This document shows positions 35,632 through 44,442 of a stretch of 64,000 nucleotides of DNA, piece by piece. The notes under the pieces are model-generated. The model made no database searches. It saw only the letters and a list, made by a program, of their open reading frames with translations, and had not been told where the DNA came from. The stretch is from Luteibacter sp. dw_328 (GTDB lineage Bacteria > Pseudomonadota > Gammaproteobacteria > Xanthomonadales > Rhodanobacteraceae): NCBI RefSeq assembly GCF_018449605.1, contig NZ_JAAVUW010000006.1, forward strand, positions 310,001-374,000, read 5' to 3'. Each line of letters begins with the position of its first letter. The first letter of the stretch is position 1. A program made the position numbers and the translations under genes.

Positions 35632-36998
35632 TGAATCGATCAGGGGGCGGCATGGCTAAGTTGGCGGGGTGGGGCAGGGCGTTTGCATTCGCAGGTTGCA
35701 TGACGATGGCCTGCGGTTCGTTCGCGGCAGAGCCATCGGCCACGTCAAAGCCGGCGGACCACCCCTGGCTGATCAAGGGCGATCGCGTCTTCGACGCACG
35801 CAGCGAACAGACCCATGCAGGCTGGGTGGTGCTCGTCCAGGGCGACAAGATTCTCGATGTCGGGCCAGCCGGGAAGGTCGCCGCGCCGCCCGGTACCCAG
35901 ACCATCGACCTGCCCGGCACGACCATTCTCCCTGGCCTCATCGACGCGCACTCGCACATCTTCCTGCACCCGTATAACGAGACACCCTGGAACGACCAGG
36001 TGATGAAAGAGACGCTCGCCTTCCGCACCGTGGAAGCCGTGAAGCACGCCAACGACACACTCATGGCCGGCTTCACCGCCCTTCGCGATCTTGGCACCGA
36101 AGGCGCGGGCTACGCCGATGTCGACGTGCAGCGGGCCATCGATAAAGGCGTGATCCCTGGGCCGCATCTTTTCGTCGCCACGCGGGCCACGATCGCCGCC
36201 CATTGTTATGGGCCCGGCCCGCTTGGATTCCGCGACGACATGGACATTCCGCAGGGCGGCATCCCGGTGAGCGGGCCGGCGCAGATGCTGGATGCCGTGC
36301 GTGACCAGGCGGCGCACGGCGCGGACTGGATCAAGCTCTACGCCGATTACCACTGCGGCAAGGCGAAGGGCTCCGTGCCGACGTTCACCGAAGAGGAACT
36401 GAAGGCGGCGGTGGACGCTGCGCATGGCATGGGCCTGCCGGTAGCCGTGCACTCGACGACGGCCGAAGGCATGCGTCGCTCGGTCATGGTCGGCGTCGAC
36501 ACCATCGAGCACGGCTACGACGGCACGCCGGACGTCTTCGCGCTGATGAAGCAGCACGGCGTCGCGTACATGCCCACGCTCGAAGCCAGCGCGGCCACGT
36601 CGGAATACTTCGGCGGCTGGAAGCCGGGCGATCCGCCGACCGAATCCATGCAGAAGGCGGCACACGCATTCAAGCTCGCGCTCGATGCCGGCGTGACCAT
36701 CGGCAACGGCAGCGACGTCGGCGTCTTCACCCACGGCGACAACTACAAGGAGCTCGCCTGGATGGTGCGCGACGGCATGTCTCCCGTGCGCGCACTCCTC
36801 GCTGCCACCGCTGTCGACGCGAAGGTGCTGCGCCAGCAGGATCGCATCGGCCAGCTGAAAGCAGGCCTCGACGCCGACATCATCGCGGTGCCGGGCGACC
36901 CCACGCAGGACATCGGCACGCTCGCCCACGTCGCCTTCGTCATGAAGGGTGGTGTGATCTACAAGCAGTCGTCGCCTCAGCAGTCGTCGTCTCAGTAG
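35631..36998 (+). CDS. Secreted amidohydrolase family protein
   Basis: A 455-residue metal-dependent hydrolase with a signal peptide. The amidohydrolase TIM barrel shows [17 protein letters not shown] (metal-binding HxH), Lys of [13 protein letters not shown] (probably carboxylated bridging Lys), the His of [15 protein letters not shown] and the Asp of IGNGSDVG. Nearest relatives are annotated as imidazolonepropionase-like or Xaa-Pro dipeptidase-type amidohydrolases. Either the GTG at 35628 or the ATG at 35631 may be the start; both overlap the acylase stop. Confidence 0.9.
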   Translation: MNRSGGGMAKLAGWGRAFAFAGCMTMACGSFAAEPSATSKPADHPWLIKGDRVFDARSEQTHAGWVVLVQGDKILDVGPAGKVAAPPGTQTIDLPGTTILPGLIDAHSHIFLHPYNETPWNDQVMKETLAFRTVEAVKHANDTLMAGFTALRDLGTEGAGYADVDVQRAIDKGVIPGPHLFVATRATIAAHCYGPGPLGFRDDMDIPQGGIPVSGPAQMLDAVRDQAAHGADWIKLYADYHCGKAKGSVPTFTEEELKAAVDAAHGMGLPVAVHSTTAEGMRRSVMVGVDTIEHGYDGTPDVFALMKQHGVAYMPTLEASAATSEYFGGWKPGDPPTESMQKAAHAFKLALDAGVTIGNGSDVGVFTHGDNYKELAWMVRDGMSPVRALLAATAVDAKVLRQQDRIGQLKAGLDADIIAVPGDPTQDIGTLAHVAFVMKGGVIYKQSSPQQSSSQ

Positions 36999-37261
36999 AC
37001 GTCGGCCGTCTCCCGGCCGCTCGGCTTGACGTCGATCGGCTCGGGATCCGACGGTGGGTCGCCCTGGTCCGGCCCCGGCTCGCCATCGGCGAGCGGGATG
37101 TCGATTAATTCGCCGGGACGGCGCCCCCAGGTGCCCTCGGCGGTGTCGTAGTAGCCGGGCGACCAGTTGTGGCGGCGGGCGTTCTCCATATCGCGGAGCG
37201 TCTCGAACTGCACGCGGTACGGATAGGAGTCAAAGGAACCGTTGGGATTGTCAATGCGCAT
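36992..37261 (-). CDS. Small hypothetical protein
   Basis: An 89-residue protein I do not recognise. It is hydrophilic and Pro/Asp-rich, with a compact N-terminal half ([19 protein letters not shown] and WSPGYYD) and a disordered acidic tail. No signal peptide or helix is visible. It overlaps the convergent amidohydrolase gene by 7 bp. Confidence 0.55.
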   Translation of the reverse strand: MRIDNPNGSFDSYPYRVQFETLRDMENARRHNWSPGYYDTAEGTWGRRPGELIDIPLADGEPGPDQGDPPSDPEPIDVKPSGRETADVY

Positions 37262-37374
37262 GGGGATGCCTCGGATCGCGCAGAACTCGCATTCCCGCCC
37301 GTCGCGAACTGCCGCGCAGGCTGGGTTTTCATTGGGTCGGGTGCACGCCGCGGATCCTTCACGCGGGGCAAATA

Positions 37375-37409
37375 AACGATGCGCCGCTGCGCATTAACGG
37401 CGCGTCGTT
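37375..37409 (-). terminator. Possible terminator of the SDR gene
   Basis: On the minus strand, 12-bp arms AACGACGCGCCG and CGGCGCATCGTT pair with one mismatch around an 11-nt loop and are followed by TATTTG. It lies about 30 bp after the SDR stop codon. The T-run is short, so termination is uncertain. Confidence 0.45.
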
Positions 37410-37437
37410 TCCTTGATGGATCAGCGTAAAGCGATGG

Positions 37438-38412
37438 TTACACCGTGAGCTTTTCGCTCAACGTCCACAGCCGTTCCACCGCCTCCGGGTCGATCGCCCA
37501 AGGACGCACGCCGACATCGTTGCTGACACGGCCCGGTGTGTTGTCCGCGTCGACCAGGACAGGCGACACCTCGACGTCCTCGCAATACACGCCACCCATG
37601 CCGTCGAGCTGAGGGCTCGTAGCGCACCAGACGCTGGTCGCCGCGCCCTGCGGCACGCTCTTGAATCCACGAGCAAGATCGACCACCGGGCGGCCTTCGT
37701 CGTCGATCGCCCCGCGAGCGCGCAGGTCGTCCTCACTCATGTGTCGAATGAGATCGGTGATGATCGCACCGGGATGCAGGGCGAAGGCGCGGATGCCTTC
37801 GGCTTCACCGCGTTTGTCGACGCCGAGCGCGAACAGCACATTCGCCGTCTTCGACTGGCCGTACGCCATCCACGGGTCGTACTCGCGACGTTCGAAGTGG
37901 GGATCGTCGAAGTCCACGCCGGCAAACCGGTGCCCGCGAGACGACACAGACACCACACGCGCGCCGTGAGCGCGCTTCAAGGCAGGCCAAAGCCCTGTCG
38001 TCAGCTGGAAGTGGCCCAGGTGGTTGGTCGCGAACTGCATTTCGTAGCCACGTGCGTCTCGGGTCAACGGCATCGCCATGACACCGGCGCTGTTCACCAG
38101 AATGTGCAGGGGCTCGCCACGGGCGAGGAAGCGCTCGACGAAGGCGTCGATGGAAGCGGGGTCGGCGAGGTCCATGGGCTCGATCTCGACGTCGATCCCT
38201 TCGAGGGTCTTCCGGGCCTTGGCCAGGTCACGGGCGGGGACGATGACCCGCGCTCCGGCGGCACGAAGCGCCCGGCTGGTCTCGGTGCCGATGCCCGAAT
38301 AACCGCCGGTGACGATGGCGGTCTTGCCGGTCAGGTCGATACCGGCGAGCACCTCGTCCGCCGTACTGGCCATGCTGAAGCCGGAATGGATGGGGGTCTG
38401 GACGCTGGACAT
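37438..38412 (-). CDS. Short-chain dehydrogenase/reductase
   Basis: A 324-residue SDR. The cofactor motif TGGYSGIG (TGxxxGxG) is at about residues 36-43, NSAGVMAMP follows, and the catalytic Ser plus YGQSK (YxxxK) are present. The length and the WMAYGQSKTAN segment match the retinol-dehydrogenase-like or oxidoreductase subgroup. Substrate unknown. It is divergent from an AraC-family gene, which probably regulates it. Confidence 0.92.
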   Translation of the reverse strand: MSSVQTPIHSGFSMASTADEVLAGIDLTGKTAIVTGGYSGIGTETSRALRAAGARVIVPARDLAKARKTLEGIDVEIEPMDLADPASIDAFVERFLARGEPLHILVNSAGVMAMPLTRDARGYEMQFATNHLGHFQLTTGLWPALKRAHGARVVSVSSRGHRFAGVDFDDPHFERREYDPWMAYGQSKTANVLFALGVDKRGEAEGIRAFALHPGAIITDLIRHMSEDDLRARGAIDDEGRPVVDLARGFKSVPQGAATSVWCATSPQLDGMGGVYCEDVEVSPVLVDADNTPGRVSNDVGVRPWAIDPEAVERLWTLSEKLTV

Positions 38413-38505
38413 GGGGATCTCCTCGTAGGGTCCGGACAAGGTTAGGCCTCGCCATCCGAACGATGAATGCTTGAAAGTCCGTCATCCATGCTCAATCGTA
38501 CGGGT

Positions 38506-39423
38506 ATGGCTGACGATCCGATTTCCGAGGTACTGAGACTGGCCGATGTCGAGTCGGTGGTTTCCGGCGGCTTCACCGCAGGGGGCGACTGGGCAATTCG
38601 CTTCCCGCCGCCGGACAAACTCAAGTTTTTCGCCGCGCTGCGAGGCGGGTGCTGGCTGCGCCTGGACGAAGGCGCGACGGTGCGGATGGAAGCGGGCGAC
38701 ATCGTCCTCCTCGTCGCCGAGCGCGGCTTCGTGCTGGCCAGCGATCTCACCCTCCCGCCGGTCGACGCACGTGAGGTGTTCGCCGGTCGCACCACGCCGA
38801 TCGTGGCGCTGGGCCAGGGCGATGACATGCTCCAGATCGGCGGCCATGTCCGCTTGCATCCGACCTACGCGCCGATGCTGCACGAAGCCCTGCCGCCGAT
38901 GATCCACGTGCGCGGATCGGCGCCGGAAGCGGTGACCATGCGCTGGATCCTCGACCGGATGGTTGAGGAAAGTCGTGGCGATCTGCCCGGCTCCGGCATG
39001 GCGAGGACCCAGTTGGCCCACCTTCTGTTCGTGCAGATTCTCCGCGCCCACCTGTCGGCGGGTGGCCCGCTACAGGCCGGTTGGTTGCGTGCGGCGGCCG
39101 ATCCTCGCCTGGGCGTGGCGCTGCGGATGATGCATGGCGAGCCTGGCAAGCCCTGGCGTCTCGACCAGCTGGCCAGTGCGGCGGCGATGTCGCGGACCAT
39201 CTTCGCTTCCCAGTTCAAGGCGGCGGCGGGGGTGGCTCCTCTGGCCTACCTGGCGCGGTGGCGTATGAGGCTTGCGGAACGCGCCTTGCGCCAGGGCGAC
39301 GTTCCTGTGGCCGTGCTGGCAAGAGACCTTGGGTACGCGTCCGAGAGCGCCTTCAGTCATGCGTTCAAGCGGATTGTCGGGGTTTCGCCGAGTCGTTATG
39401 CGGGGGCGGAGGTGTCGTTGTAG
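38506..39423 (+). CDS. AraC family transcriptional regulator with cupin_6 sensor domain
   Basis: About 305 residues. An N-terminal cupin domain (to about residue 180, beginning with DPISEVLRLADVESVVSGGF) is followed by two helix-turn-helix motifs, WRLDQLASAAAMSRTIFASQFK and VPVAVLARDLGYASESAFSHAFKR split over the C-terminal 100 residues. The ATG at 38506 fits the family N-terminus. In-frame ATGs at 38467 and 38488 are alternatives. Regulators of this type commonly sit divergent to the SDR gene they activate. Confidence 0.9.
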   Translation: MADDPISEVLRLADVESVVSGGFTAGGDWAIRFPPPDKLKFFAALRGGCWLRLDEGATVRMEAGDIVLLVAERGFVLASDLTLPPVDAREVFAGRTTPIVALGQGDDMLQIGGHVRLHPTYAPMLHEALPPMIHVRGSAPEAVTMRWILDRMVEESRGDLPGSGMARTQLAHLLFVQILRAHLSAGGPLQAGWLRAAADPRLGVALRMMHGEPGKPWRLDQLASAAAMSRTIFASQFKAAAGVAPLAYLARWRMRLAERALRQGDVPVAVLARDLGYASESAFSHAFKRIVGVSPSRYAGAEVSL

Positions 39424-39450
39424 AAGGCCAGGGCTGGGGCGATCTGGTTT

Positions 39451-39474
39451 TCGCCGATGAATCGGCTCCTACAG
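39451..39474. repeat. REP-like palindromic repeat, single copy
   Basis: One inverted copy (GCCGATGAATCGGCTCC) between the AraC gene and gmk. Confidence 0.8.
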
Positions 39475-39566
39475 GGAGGGTGTGTTTGGGATGGCATGGA
39501 GAGTATCGGGGCGAAGTGGCGCCGGTTCGGACGGCCTGGTGAAAGGCGGTCCGACCGAGACTTCGC

Positions 39567-39572
39567 TACAAT
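39567..39572 (+). promoter_or_regulatory. Possible -10 element for gmk
   Basis: TACAAT in the context CGCTACAATCGCG lies about 70 bp before the gmk start. No clear -35 is visible. Confidence 0.35.
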
Positions 39573-39613
39573 CGCGTTTTGCCCAGCTCGCGATGCCGGC
39601 TCCGGGAGAAACC

Positions 39614-39643
39614 ATGCACGTCCAACCAGAGACCCGCGGATGA
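39614..39643 (+). CDS. Nine-codon minicistron overlapping the gmk start
   Basis: ATG preceded by GGGAGAA opens a 9-residue frame (MHVQPETRG) whose TGA overlaps the gmk ATG as ATGA. The arrangement would allow termination-reinitiation coupling. No conservation test is possible here. Confidence 0.3.
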   Translation: MHVQPETRG

Positions 39644-40257
39644 TCGACGGCACCCTGTTCGTGGTCGCCGCGCCCTCGGGAGCCGGAAAGTCCACGCTCG
39701 TCAACGCCTTGCTCGAGCGCGAGCCGGACATCTCGCTGTCCATTTCGCATACGACGCGGCCGCCGCGCGTGGGCGAGGAATACGGACGCCACTACTTCTT
39801 CGTAGAGCGAACGGACTTCGAGAGCGAGATCGCCGAGGGCATCTTCCTCGAACACGCCGAGGTGCACGGCAACCTGTACGGCACCTCACGCACCGTGGTC
39901 GAAGGCAAGCTCTGCGAAGGTGCCGACGTACTTCTGGAGATTGACTGGCAGGGCGCGCGGCAGGTGCGTAAGGGCAAGCCCGACTGCGTCAGCGTCTTCA
40001 TCCTGCCGCCGTCGCGTGTGGAGCTGGAGCGCCGCCTGCGTGGCCGCGGCTCCGACGCCCCCGAGGTGATCGAGCGTCGCCTGTTCAACTCGCGCGAGGA
40101 GATCGCCCACGCGCACGAGTTCGATTACATCATCGTCAACGACCGTTTCGAGGACGCCCTGGCGGACCTCCAGGCGATCGTTCGCGCCGTCCGCCAGCGC
40201 ACGCCTGCGTCGGCTCGCCGCCACGAGGCGCTGATCGAGGAGCTTCTCGCACCATGA
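39640..40257 (+). CDS. gmk: Guanylate kinase
   Basis: A 205-residue enzyme that phosphorylates GMP and dGMP. The P-loop APSGAGKST is near residue 10, SISHTTRPPRVGEE is the GMP-binding segment, and YGTSRTVVE and LEIDWQGARQVR complete the family pattern. The ATG at 39640 gives the usual N-terminus. In Xanthomonas gmk is followed by rpoZ and spoT; here the mla operon lies between them and mlaF starts inside the gmk stop (ATGA overlap). Confidence 0.97.
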   Translation: MIDGTLFVVAAPSGAGKSTLVNALLEREPDISLSISHTTRPPRVGEEYGRHYFFVERTDFESEIAEGIFLEHAEVHGNLYGTSRTVVEGKLCEGADVLLEIDWQGARQVRKGKPDCVSVFILPPSRVELERRLRGRGSDAPEVIERRLFNSREEIAHAHEFDYIIVNDRFEDALADLQAIVRAVRQRTPASARRHEALIEELLAP

Positions 40258-41066
40258 CCGACGACGCCATCGTCCGCGTACGCGGACTGACCACGGTCCT
40301 CAACGGCAAGACCATCTTCGACAATCTCGATCTGGACATCCCCCGCGGAAAAGTCACCGCGATCATGGGCCCCAGCGGCACCGGCAAGACCACCCTGCTC
40401 AAGCACATCACCGGGCAGATGCGCGGCGATGCCGGGACCATCGAGGTCGACGGTGAGAACGTGCCTTCGCTCTCTCGCGAGAAACTCTTCGAGTTGCGCG
40501 AGCGCATCGGCTACCTGTTTCAGAATTCGGCCCTGCTCACCGATTTCGACGTCTTCGAGAACGTAGCCTTTCCGCTGCGCCAGCACACCGAGTTGCCCGA
40601 AGAACTGATTCGCAACATCGTGCTGAACAAGCTCGAGGCGGTCGGTCTGCGCGGTGCGGCGCGGTTGTCGCCCACGGAACTGTCCGGCGGCATGGCCCGG
40701 CGCGTCGCCCTGGCTCGCGCCATCGTCTTCGATCCCGCGCTGATCCTCTACGACGAGCCCTTCGTCGGCCTGGATCCGATTTCGCTCAACCAGGTGCTCC
40801 TGCTCATCCGCACGCTCAACCACACGCTGGGCATTACGTCCGTGCTGGTAGCGCATGAGCTGGCCGCCGTGCAGAAGGTGGCCGATCACGTGTACCTCAT
40901 CGCCAACGGCAAGGTCGTCGCGCAGGGTGCGCCGGCCACGCTGGCCAGTGACGGCTCGCCGTGGACCGCGCAGTTCTTCGGCGGCAAGATCGACGGTCCC
41001 GTCCCGTTCCAGTATCCCGCCGGCGACTACGCCACGGCGCTCGGTTTCCCAGGAGGCAAGGCATGA
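40254..41066 (+). CDS. mlaF: Phospholipid ABC transporter ATPase MlaF
   Basis: A 270-residue ATPase. Walker A is GPSGTGKTT (residues 37-45), the signature is ELSGGMARR, Walker B is LILYDEPFVGLDP and the H-loop His is in VAHEL. It powers the MlaFEDB inner-membrane complex that moves phospholipids between the outer and inner membranes. It overlaps both gmk and mlaE by 4 bp. Confidence 0.96.
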   Translation: MTDDAIVRVRGLTTVLNGKTIFDNLDLDIPRGKVTAIMGPSGTGKTTLLKHITGQMRGDAGTIEVDGENVPSLSREKLFELRERIGYLFQNSALLTDFDVFENVAFPLRQHTELPEELIRNIVLNKLEAVGLRGAARLSPTELSGGMARRVALARAIVFDPALILYDEPFVGLDPISLNQVLLLIRTLNHTLGITSVLVAHELAAVQKVADHVYLIANGKVVAQGAPATLASDGSPWTAQFFGGKIDGPVPFQYPAGDYATALGFPGGKA

Positions 41067-41833
41067 CGACGGCCAGGAATGACAATGTCGTCGTCCGCAG
41101 CCTCACCCAGATCGGCGCCTGCGGGCTTTTCCTGCTGACGATCCTCGCGGCGATTCCCCGTAGCTTCCGCCACGGTCGCGAAACCGTCCGGCAGATCTGG
41201 TTCGTCGGCGCGATGAGCCTGACCATCGTGATGACCTGCGGCCTGTTCGTCGGCATGGTGCTCGGCCTGCAGTTGTATGACGTGCTCTCGATCTTCGGCG
41301 GCACCTCGGCCACCGGTACCGTCGTCGCTATCGCGATCTATCGCGAGCTGGGCCCTGTGGTGACGGCGCTGTTGTTCGCCGGGCGTGCCGGCACCTCGGT
41401 CACCGCCGAGATCGGCCTGATGCGCGCGACCGACCAGCTCGACGCCATGGAGATGATGGCGGTCGATCCCATCGCCTACGTCATCGCCCCGCGTTTCCTC
41501 GCCGGCGTGGTCGCGCTGCCCCTGCTCGCCGTGGTGTTCTGCGCCATGGGCGTGTTCGGCGGCCATCTGGTTGGCGTGACCTGGCTCGGCATCGACAACG
41601 GCACGTTCTGGTCGAACATGACCGCCACGGTGGATGTCCATAAGGACATCATCGACGGCGTGCTGCTCAAATCCTTCGCCTTCGGCATCGTGGTCTCCCT
41701 GATCGCGGTGTTTCAGGGCTACACCACGCCGCCCACCAGTGAAGGCGTCGCTTACGCGACAACCCGCACGGTGGTCGCTTCGTCCATCGCCATCCTGGCG
41801 CTGGACTTCGTCCTCACCTCGTTCCTGATCTGA
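41063..41833 (+). CDS. mlaE: Phospholipid ABC transporter permease MlaE
   Basis: A 256-residue permease with about five membrane helices. RELGPVVTALLFAGRAGTSVTAEIG and the DAMEMMAVDP segment are diagnostic of the MlaE/permease family. It forms the membrane dimer under MlaD. The ATG at 41063 has AGGAGG upstream and overlaps the mlaF stop. Confidence 0.96.
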   Translation: MTTARNDNVVVRSLTQIGACGLFLLTILAAIPRSFRHGRETVRQIWFVGAMSLTIVMTCGLFVGMVLGLQLYDVLSIFGGTSATGTVVAIAIYRELGPVVTALLFAGRAGTSVTAEIGLMRATDQLDAMEMMAVDPIAYVIAPRFLAGVVALPLLAVVFCAMGVFGGHLVGVTWLGIDNGTFWSNMTATVDVHKDIIDGVLLKSFAFGIVVSLIAVFQGYTTPPTSEGVAYATTRTVVASSIAILALDFVLTSFLI

Positions 41834-41850
41834 GGCACCGGAGACCCGCC

Positions 41851-41895
41851 ATGACTGTCCATTCCTTCTTTACCCGTTCGAGGATCGCGCCGTGA
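41851..41895 (+). CDS. Fourteen-codon minicistron overlapping the mlaD start
   Basis: An ATG with GGAGAC upstream opens a 14-residue frame (MTVHSFFTRSRIAP) whose TGA overlaps the GTG start of mlaD as GTGA. It is out of frame with mlaD. It may couple mlaD translation to upstream ribosomes. Confidence 0.35.
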   Translation: MTVHSFFTRSRIAP

Positions 41896-42767
41896 CCCAG
41901 AGACGTTCCTATGCCTTCGGCACCGGCCTGTTCATCGTGCTCGGCTTCGCCGCCCTCGCTTACCTGGCCACGCAGACCACGTCGGTCGCCAACGCCAGCC
42001 AGGGCTCCAGCTACACGGTGGAAACCCACTTCGCCAACATCGGCCAGCTGAAGAACCGCGCGCCGGTGAAGATCGCCGGCGTCCGCGTCGGCTCCGTGCA
42101 GGCGATCGAGCTTGTTCCCGGCAAGGAAGAAGCCAAGGTCACCCTGTCCATCGACGACCGCCACAAGGACATCCCCGAGGATTCCGTGGCCACGATCTTC
42201 ACCAGCGGCCTGCTCGGCGACCAGTACGTCGGCATCCAGTTCGGTTTGTCCAAGACCCCGGTCAAGGAAGGTGGCGAAATCGGCCTGACCCGTCCGGCGC
42301 AGCAGCTGGAAGAGATGATCGGCAAGTTCTTCGGTGGCGGCAGCGCCCCGGATCGCCTGGGTGGCACGTTCCATGTCACCGGCAACTTCACCAACGTCGG
42401 TGCCCTGCAGCCGGGCGCGGCGGTGAAGATGGCCGGCGTGCCGATCGGCAGCGTCGACGCGGTGACGATCAAGCCGGGCAGCAGCGAAGCCACGGTGACC
42501 CTTGCGATCGACAAGCGCTACTCCCAGATACCGGATGATTCGGCCGGCGCGGTGTTCACAAGCGGTTTGATCGGCAGCCAGTATGTTGCGATCCAGCCGG
42601 GCGGCTCGCCGACCTTCCTCGCCGAAGGCGACCAGCTGATCCTCACCCAGTCCGCACTCCAGCTTGAAGACCTGATCGGCAAGTTCCTCGTGAACGGCTC
42701 GCCGAGCGACAACAAATCCGGTGGCGCCTCGGGCGGCACCCAACCCGACAACTCCGGCAAGAAATAA
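41892..42767 (+). CDS. mlaD: MlaD with two tandem MCE domains
   Basis: A 291-residue substrate-binding subunit anchored by one N-terminal helix (residues about 8-28). Two homologous MCE domains follow: residues 41-150 (HFANIGQLKNRAPVKIAGV to LEEMIGKFF) and 160-267 (NFTNVGALQPGAAVKMAGV to LEDLIGKFL). Each has the (S/T)SGLxGxQYV segment and the C-terminal hydrophobic helix. E. coli MlaD has one such domain in 183 residues, so this protein is a duplication. The tail after 268 is Ser/Gly/Asp-rich and probably disordered. MlaD hexamers form a lipid-conducting ring, and two domains would stack two rings. The gene starts with GTG. Confidence 0.94.
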   Translation: MTQRRSYAFGTGLFIVLGFAALAYLATQTTSVANASQGSSYTVETHFANIGQLKNRAPVKIAGVRVGSVQAIELVPGKEEAKVTLSIDDRHKDIPEDSVATIFTSGLLGDQYVGIQFGLSKTPVKEGGEIGLTRPAQQLEEMIGKFFGGGSAPDRLGGTFHVTGNFTNVGALQPGAAVKMAGVPIGSVDAVTIKPGSSEATVTLAIDKRYSQIPDDSAGAVFTSGLIGSQYVAIQPGGSPTFLAEGDQLILTQSALQLEDLIGKFLVNGSPSDNKSGGASGGTQPDNSGKK

Positions 42768-42790
42768 GGCCGGAACCCAGGAGACATCGC

Positions 42791-43480
42791 ATGTTGCGTC
42801 AGCTTTCCCTTGCCATTGCTCTGGCCGTCGGTGGCGTCATCGCCGCCCCCGCGTTTGCCCAGGACCCCGCGCCGGCGTCCGCCACCCAGGGTCCCGGCCC
42901 CGAGGCGATCGTGCAGACGATTTCCGATGACCTTGCCAAGGCCATCGAAGGTCACCAGGCCGAGCTCAAGAACGATCACGAGAAGCTGATCGCGGTCATC
43001 GACGACACCTTCCTGCCGCACTTCGATATCGACTACGCGTCGATCCTCGTGCTCGGCCAGAACGCCAGCAAGGCCACCCCGGAGCAGCGCCAGCGCTTCG
43101 CCAAGGCCTTCTACAACTCGATCACGCACCGTTACGCCGAAGGCCTGCTCAACTACACCCGTGGCCGCGTGAAAGTCCTTCCGTTCACCGGCGATCTCAA
43201 CAACAAGCGCACCGTGGTCCGTACGCAGGTCATGCTCGACGACGGCAAGTCGGTCTCGGTCGACTACGCGTTCCGCAAGAGCGCCAGCGGCGACTGGAAG
43301 GCGTATGACGTGATCATCGAAGGGATTTCGTACATCTCGAACTATCGCAACCAGGTCGACGCCGAGATCAAGAAGGAAGGCCTCGACAAGCTGACCGCCG
43401 ACCTCGAATCGAAGGGCGGTGCCGCGATCGACGATATCCAGAAGGATACCGGTGGCGCCAAGGGCGGCGCCCAGAAGTGA
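42791..43480 (+). CDS. mlaC: Periplasmic phospholipid carrier MlaC
   Basis: A 229-residue protein with a signal peptide (MLRQLSLAIALAVGGVIAAP, cleavage after AFA) and the MlaC domain. Diagnostic segments are VIDDTFLPHFDIDYASILVLG, KAFYNSITHRYAEGLLNYT and VDYAFRKSASGDWKAYDVIIEG. It ferries phospholipid between MlaA at the outer membrane and MlaFEDB. It follows mlaD by 23 bp. Confidence 0.96.
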   Translation: MLRQLSLAIALAVGGVIAAPAFAQDPAPASATQGPGPEAIVQTISDDLAKAIEGHQAELKNDHEKLIAVIDDTFLPHFDIDYASILVLGQNASKATPEQRQRFAKAFYNSITHRYAEGLLNYTRGRVKVLPFTGDLNNKRTVVRTQVMLDDGKSVSVDYAFRKSASGDWKAYDVIIEGISYISNYRNQVDAEIKKEGLDKLTADLESKGGAAIDDIQKDTGGAKGGAQK

Positions 43481-43773
43481 TTCCGGCGTCGTTCTCGCTG
43501 ACGACCACGGCACCGGGCACCCTCGGGGTGTCCGGTGCGTTGACGTTCGCCACGGCGGCCAGCGCGCTCGAGACGGCCCGTGCCGACCTCGACCGTAGCG
43601 GCCAGACCACGCTCGACCTCAGCGGCGTTACCCATGCGGATAGCGCCGGTCTGGCCACACTACTGGCCCTGCTGGCGCACGCCCGAACCCAAGGCAAGAC
43701 GCTCGCGGTCGCCAACACACCGGAAGGCCTGCAGGCCCTGGCCCGCGTCTCGGGCGTAGAAAACCTGCTCTAA
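43477..43773 (+). CDS. mlaB: STAS domain protein MlaB
   Basis: A 98-residue STAS-domain protein with the GTLGVSGALTF and LDLSGVTHADSAGLATLLALL motifs, the latter carrying the conserved Ser/Thr. MlaB binds MlaF and stabilises the transporter. It starts with GTG overlapping the mlaC stop and closes the mlaFEDCB operon. The repeat locus begins about 110 bp downstream. Confidence 0.9.
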   Translation: MIPASFSLTTTAPGTLGVSGALTFATAASALETARADLDRSGQTTLDLSGVTHADSAGLATLLALLAHARTQGKTLAVANTPEGLQALARVSGVENLL

Positions 43774-43810
43774 CGCCAACGCCAGATCCCGGCTCCTGCT
43801 TGTGCGTGTA

Positions 43811-43835
43811 TGTAGGAGCCGATTCATCGGCGATC
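43811..43835. repeat. REP-like palindromic repeat, single copy
   Basis: One GGAGCCGATTCATCGGC copy just after mlaB. Confidence 0.8.
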
Positions 43836-43951
43836 GGCCGCTTGCCTCGACCTACCAACTCAAGCCGCCGCTTGCGTGAGGGGTGAGGCGCAGAGCCTTC
43901 GGCGCCCCGACGTAGCGGCACAGAGCCTTCGGTGCTCAGGCGGCGCGGCGC

Positions 43952-44095
43952 AGAGCCTTCGGTGCCCACCCTCGCTGCTCAGACACGTCCTCCGCGTTCC
44001 GTACCGGAAAGGCCGCTGCGCGGCCGTGTACTTATTTGGCCTACGGCCGCTCCACTTGTGCGGAACTCGCCTCGAGGGTGGGCACCGAAGACTCT
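43952..44095 (+). repeat. Unit A-left of the paired palindrome-ended repeat
   Basis: About 144 bp whose ends are perfectly complementary over 18 bp: CTTCGGTGCCCACCCTCG at the left and CGAGGGTGGGCACCGAAG at the right. The interior holds two further hairpins, GGCCGC(N)GCGGCC and GGCCTACGGCC, and the conserved stretch CTCCACTTGTGCGGAACTCG. Confidence 0.9.
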
Positions 44096-44297
44096 CCCCA
44101 ACCCTGAGGTTCGCGTGGGTCGAGCGAAAGCACGGCAGCATCGTCGGCAGGCTCGCAGGCAAGCAGGCACGCCGGTGGAGGCGCAGACGCGAGTAAGGCG
44201 TTCCGCAACCGGTTGCCCGCAATCGCTTCCGCATCGGCTGGGTGTTCCGGGAGCGCCCACGCCAACGGCTCTCCGCCCACTCCACCGTATCGTCGTG

Positions 44298-44442
44298 AGA
44301 GACCTTGGTGTCCACCCTCGATGCGAGTTCCGCACAAGTGGAGCGGCCGTAGGCCAAATAGATACACGGGCCGCGTGAGCGGCCTTTCCTTCTCGAACGC
44401 GGAGGACGTGTCTGAGCAGCGAGGGTGGACACCAAGGTCTCC
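44298..44442 (-). repeat. Unit A-right of the paired palindrome-ended repeat
   Basis: The reverse-oriented partner of A-left. Its ends are CCTTGGTGTCCACCCTCG and CGAGGGTGGACACCAAGG, again perfectly complementary over 18 bp although the sequence differs from A-left at several positions. The interior matches A-left on the opposite strand. Confidence 0.9.
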
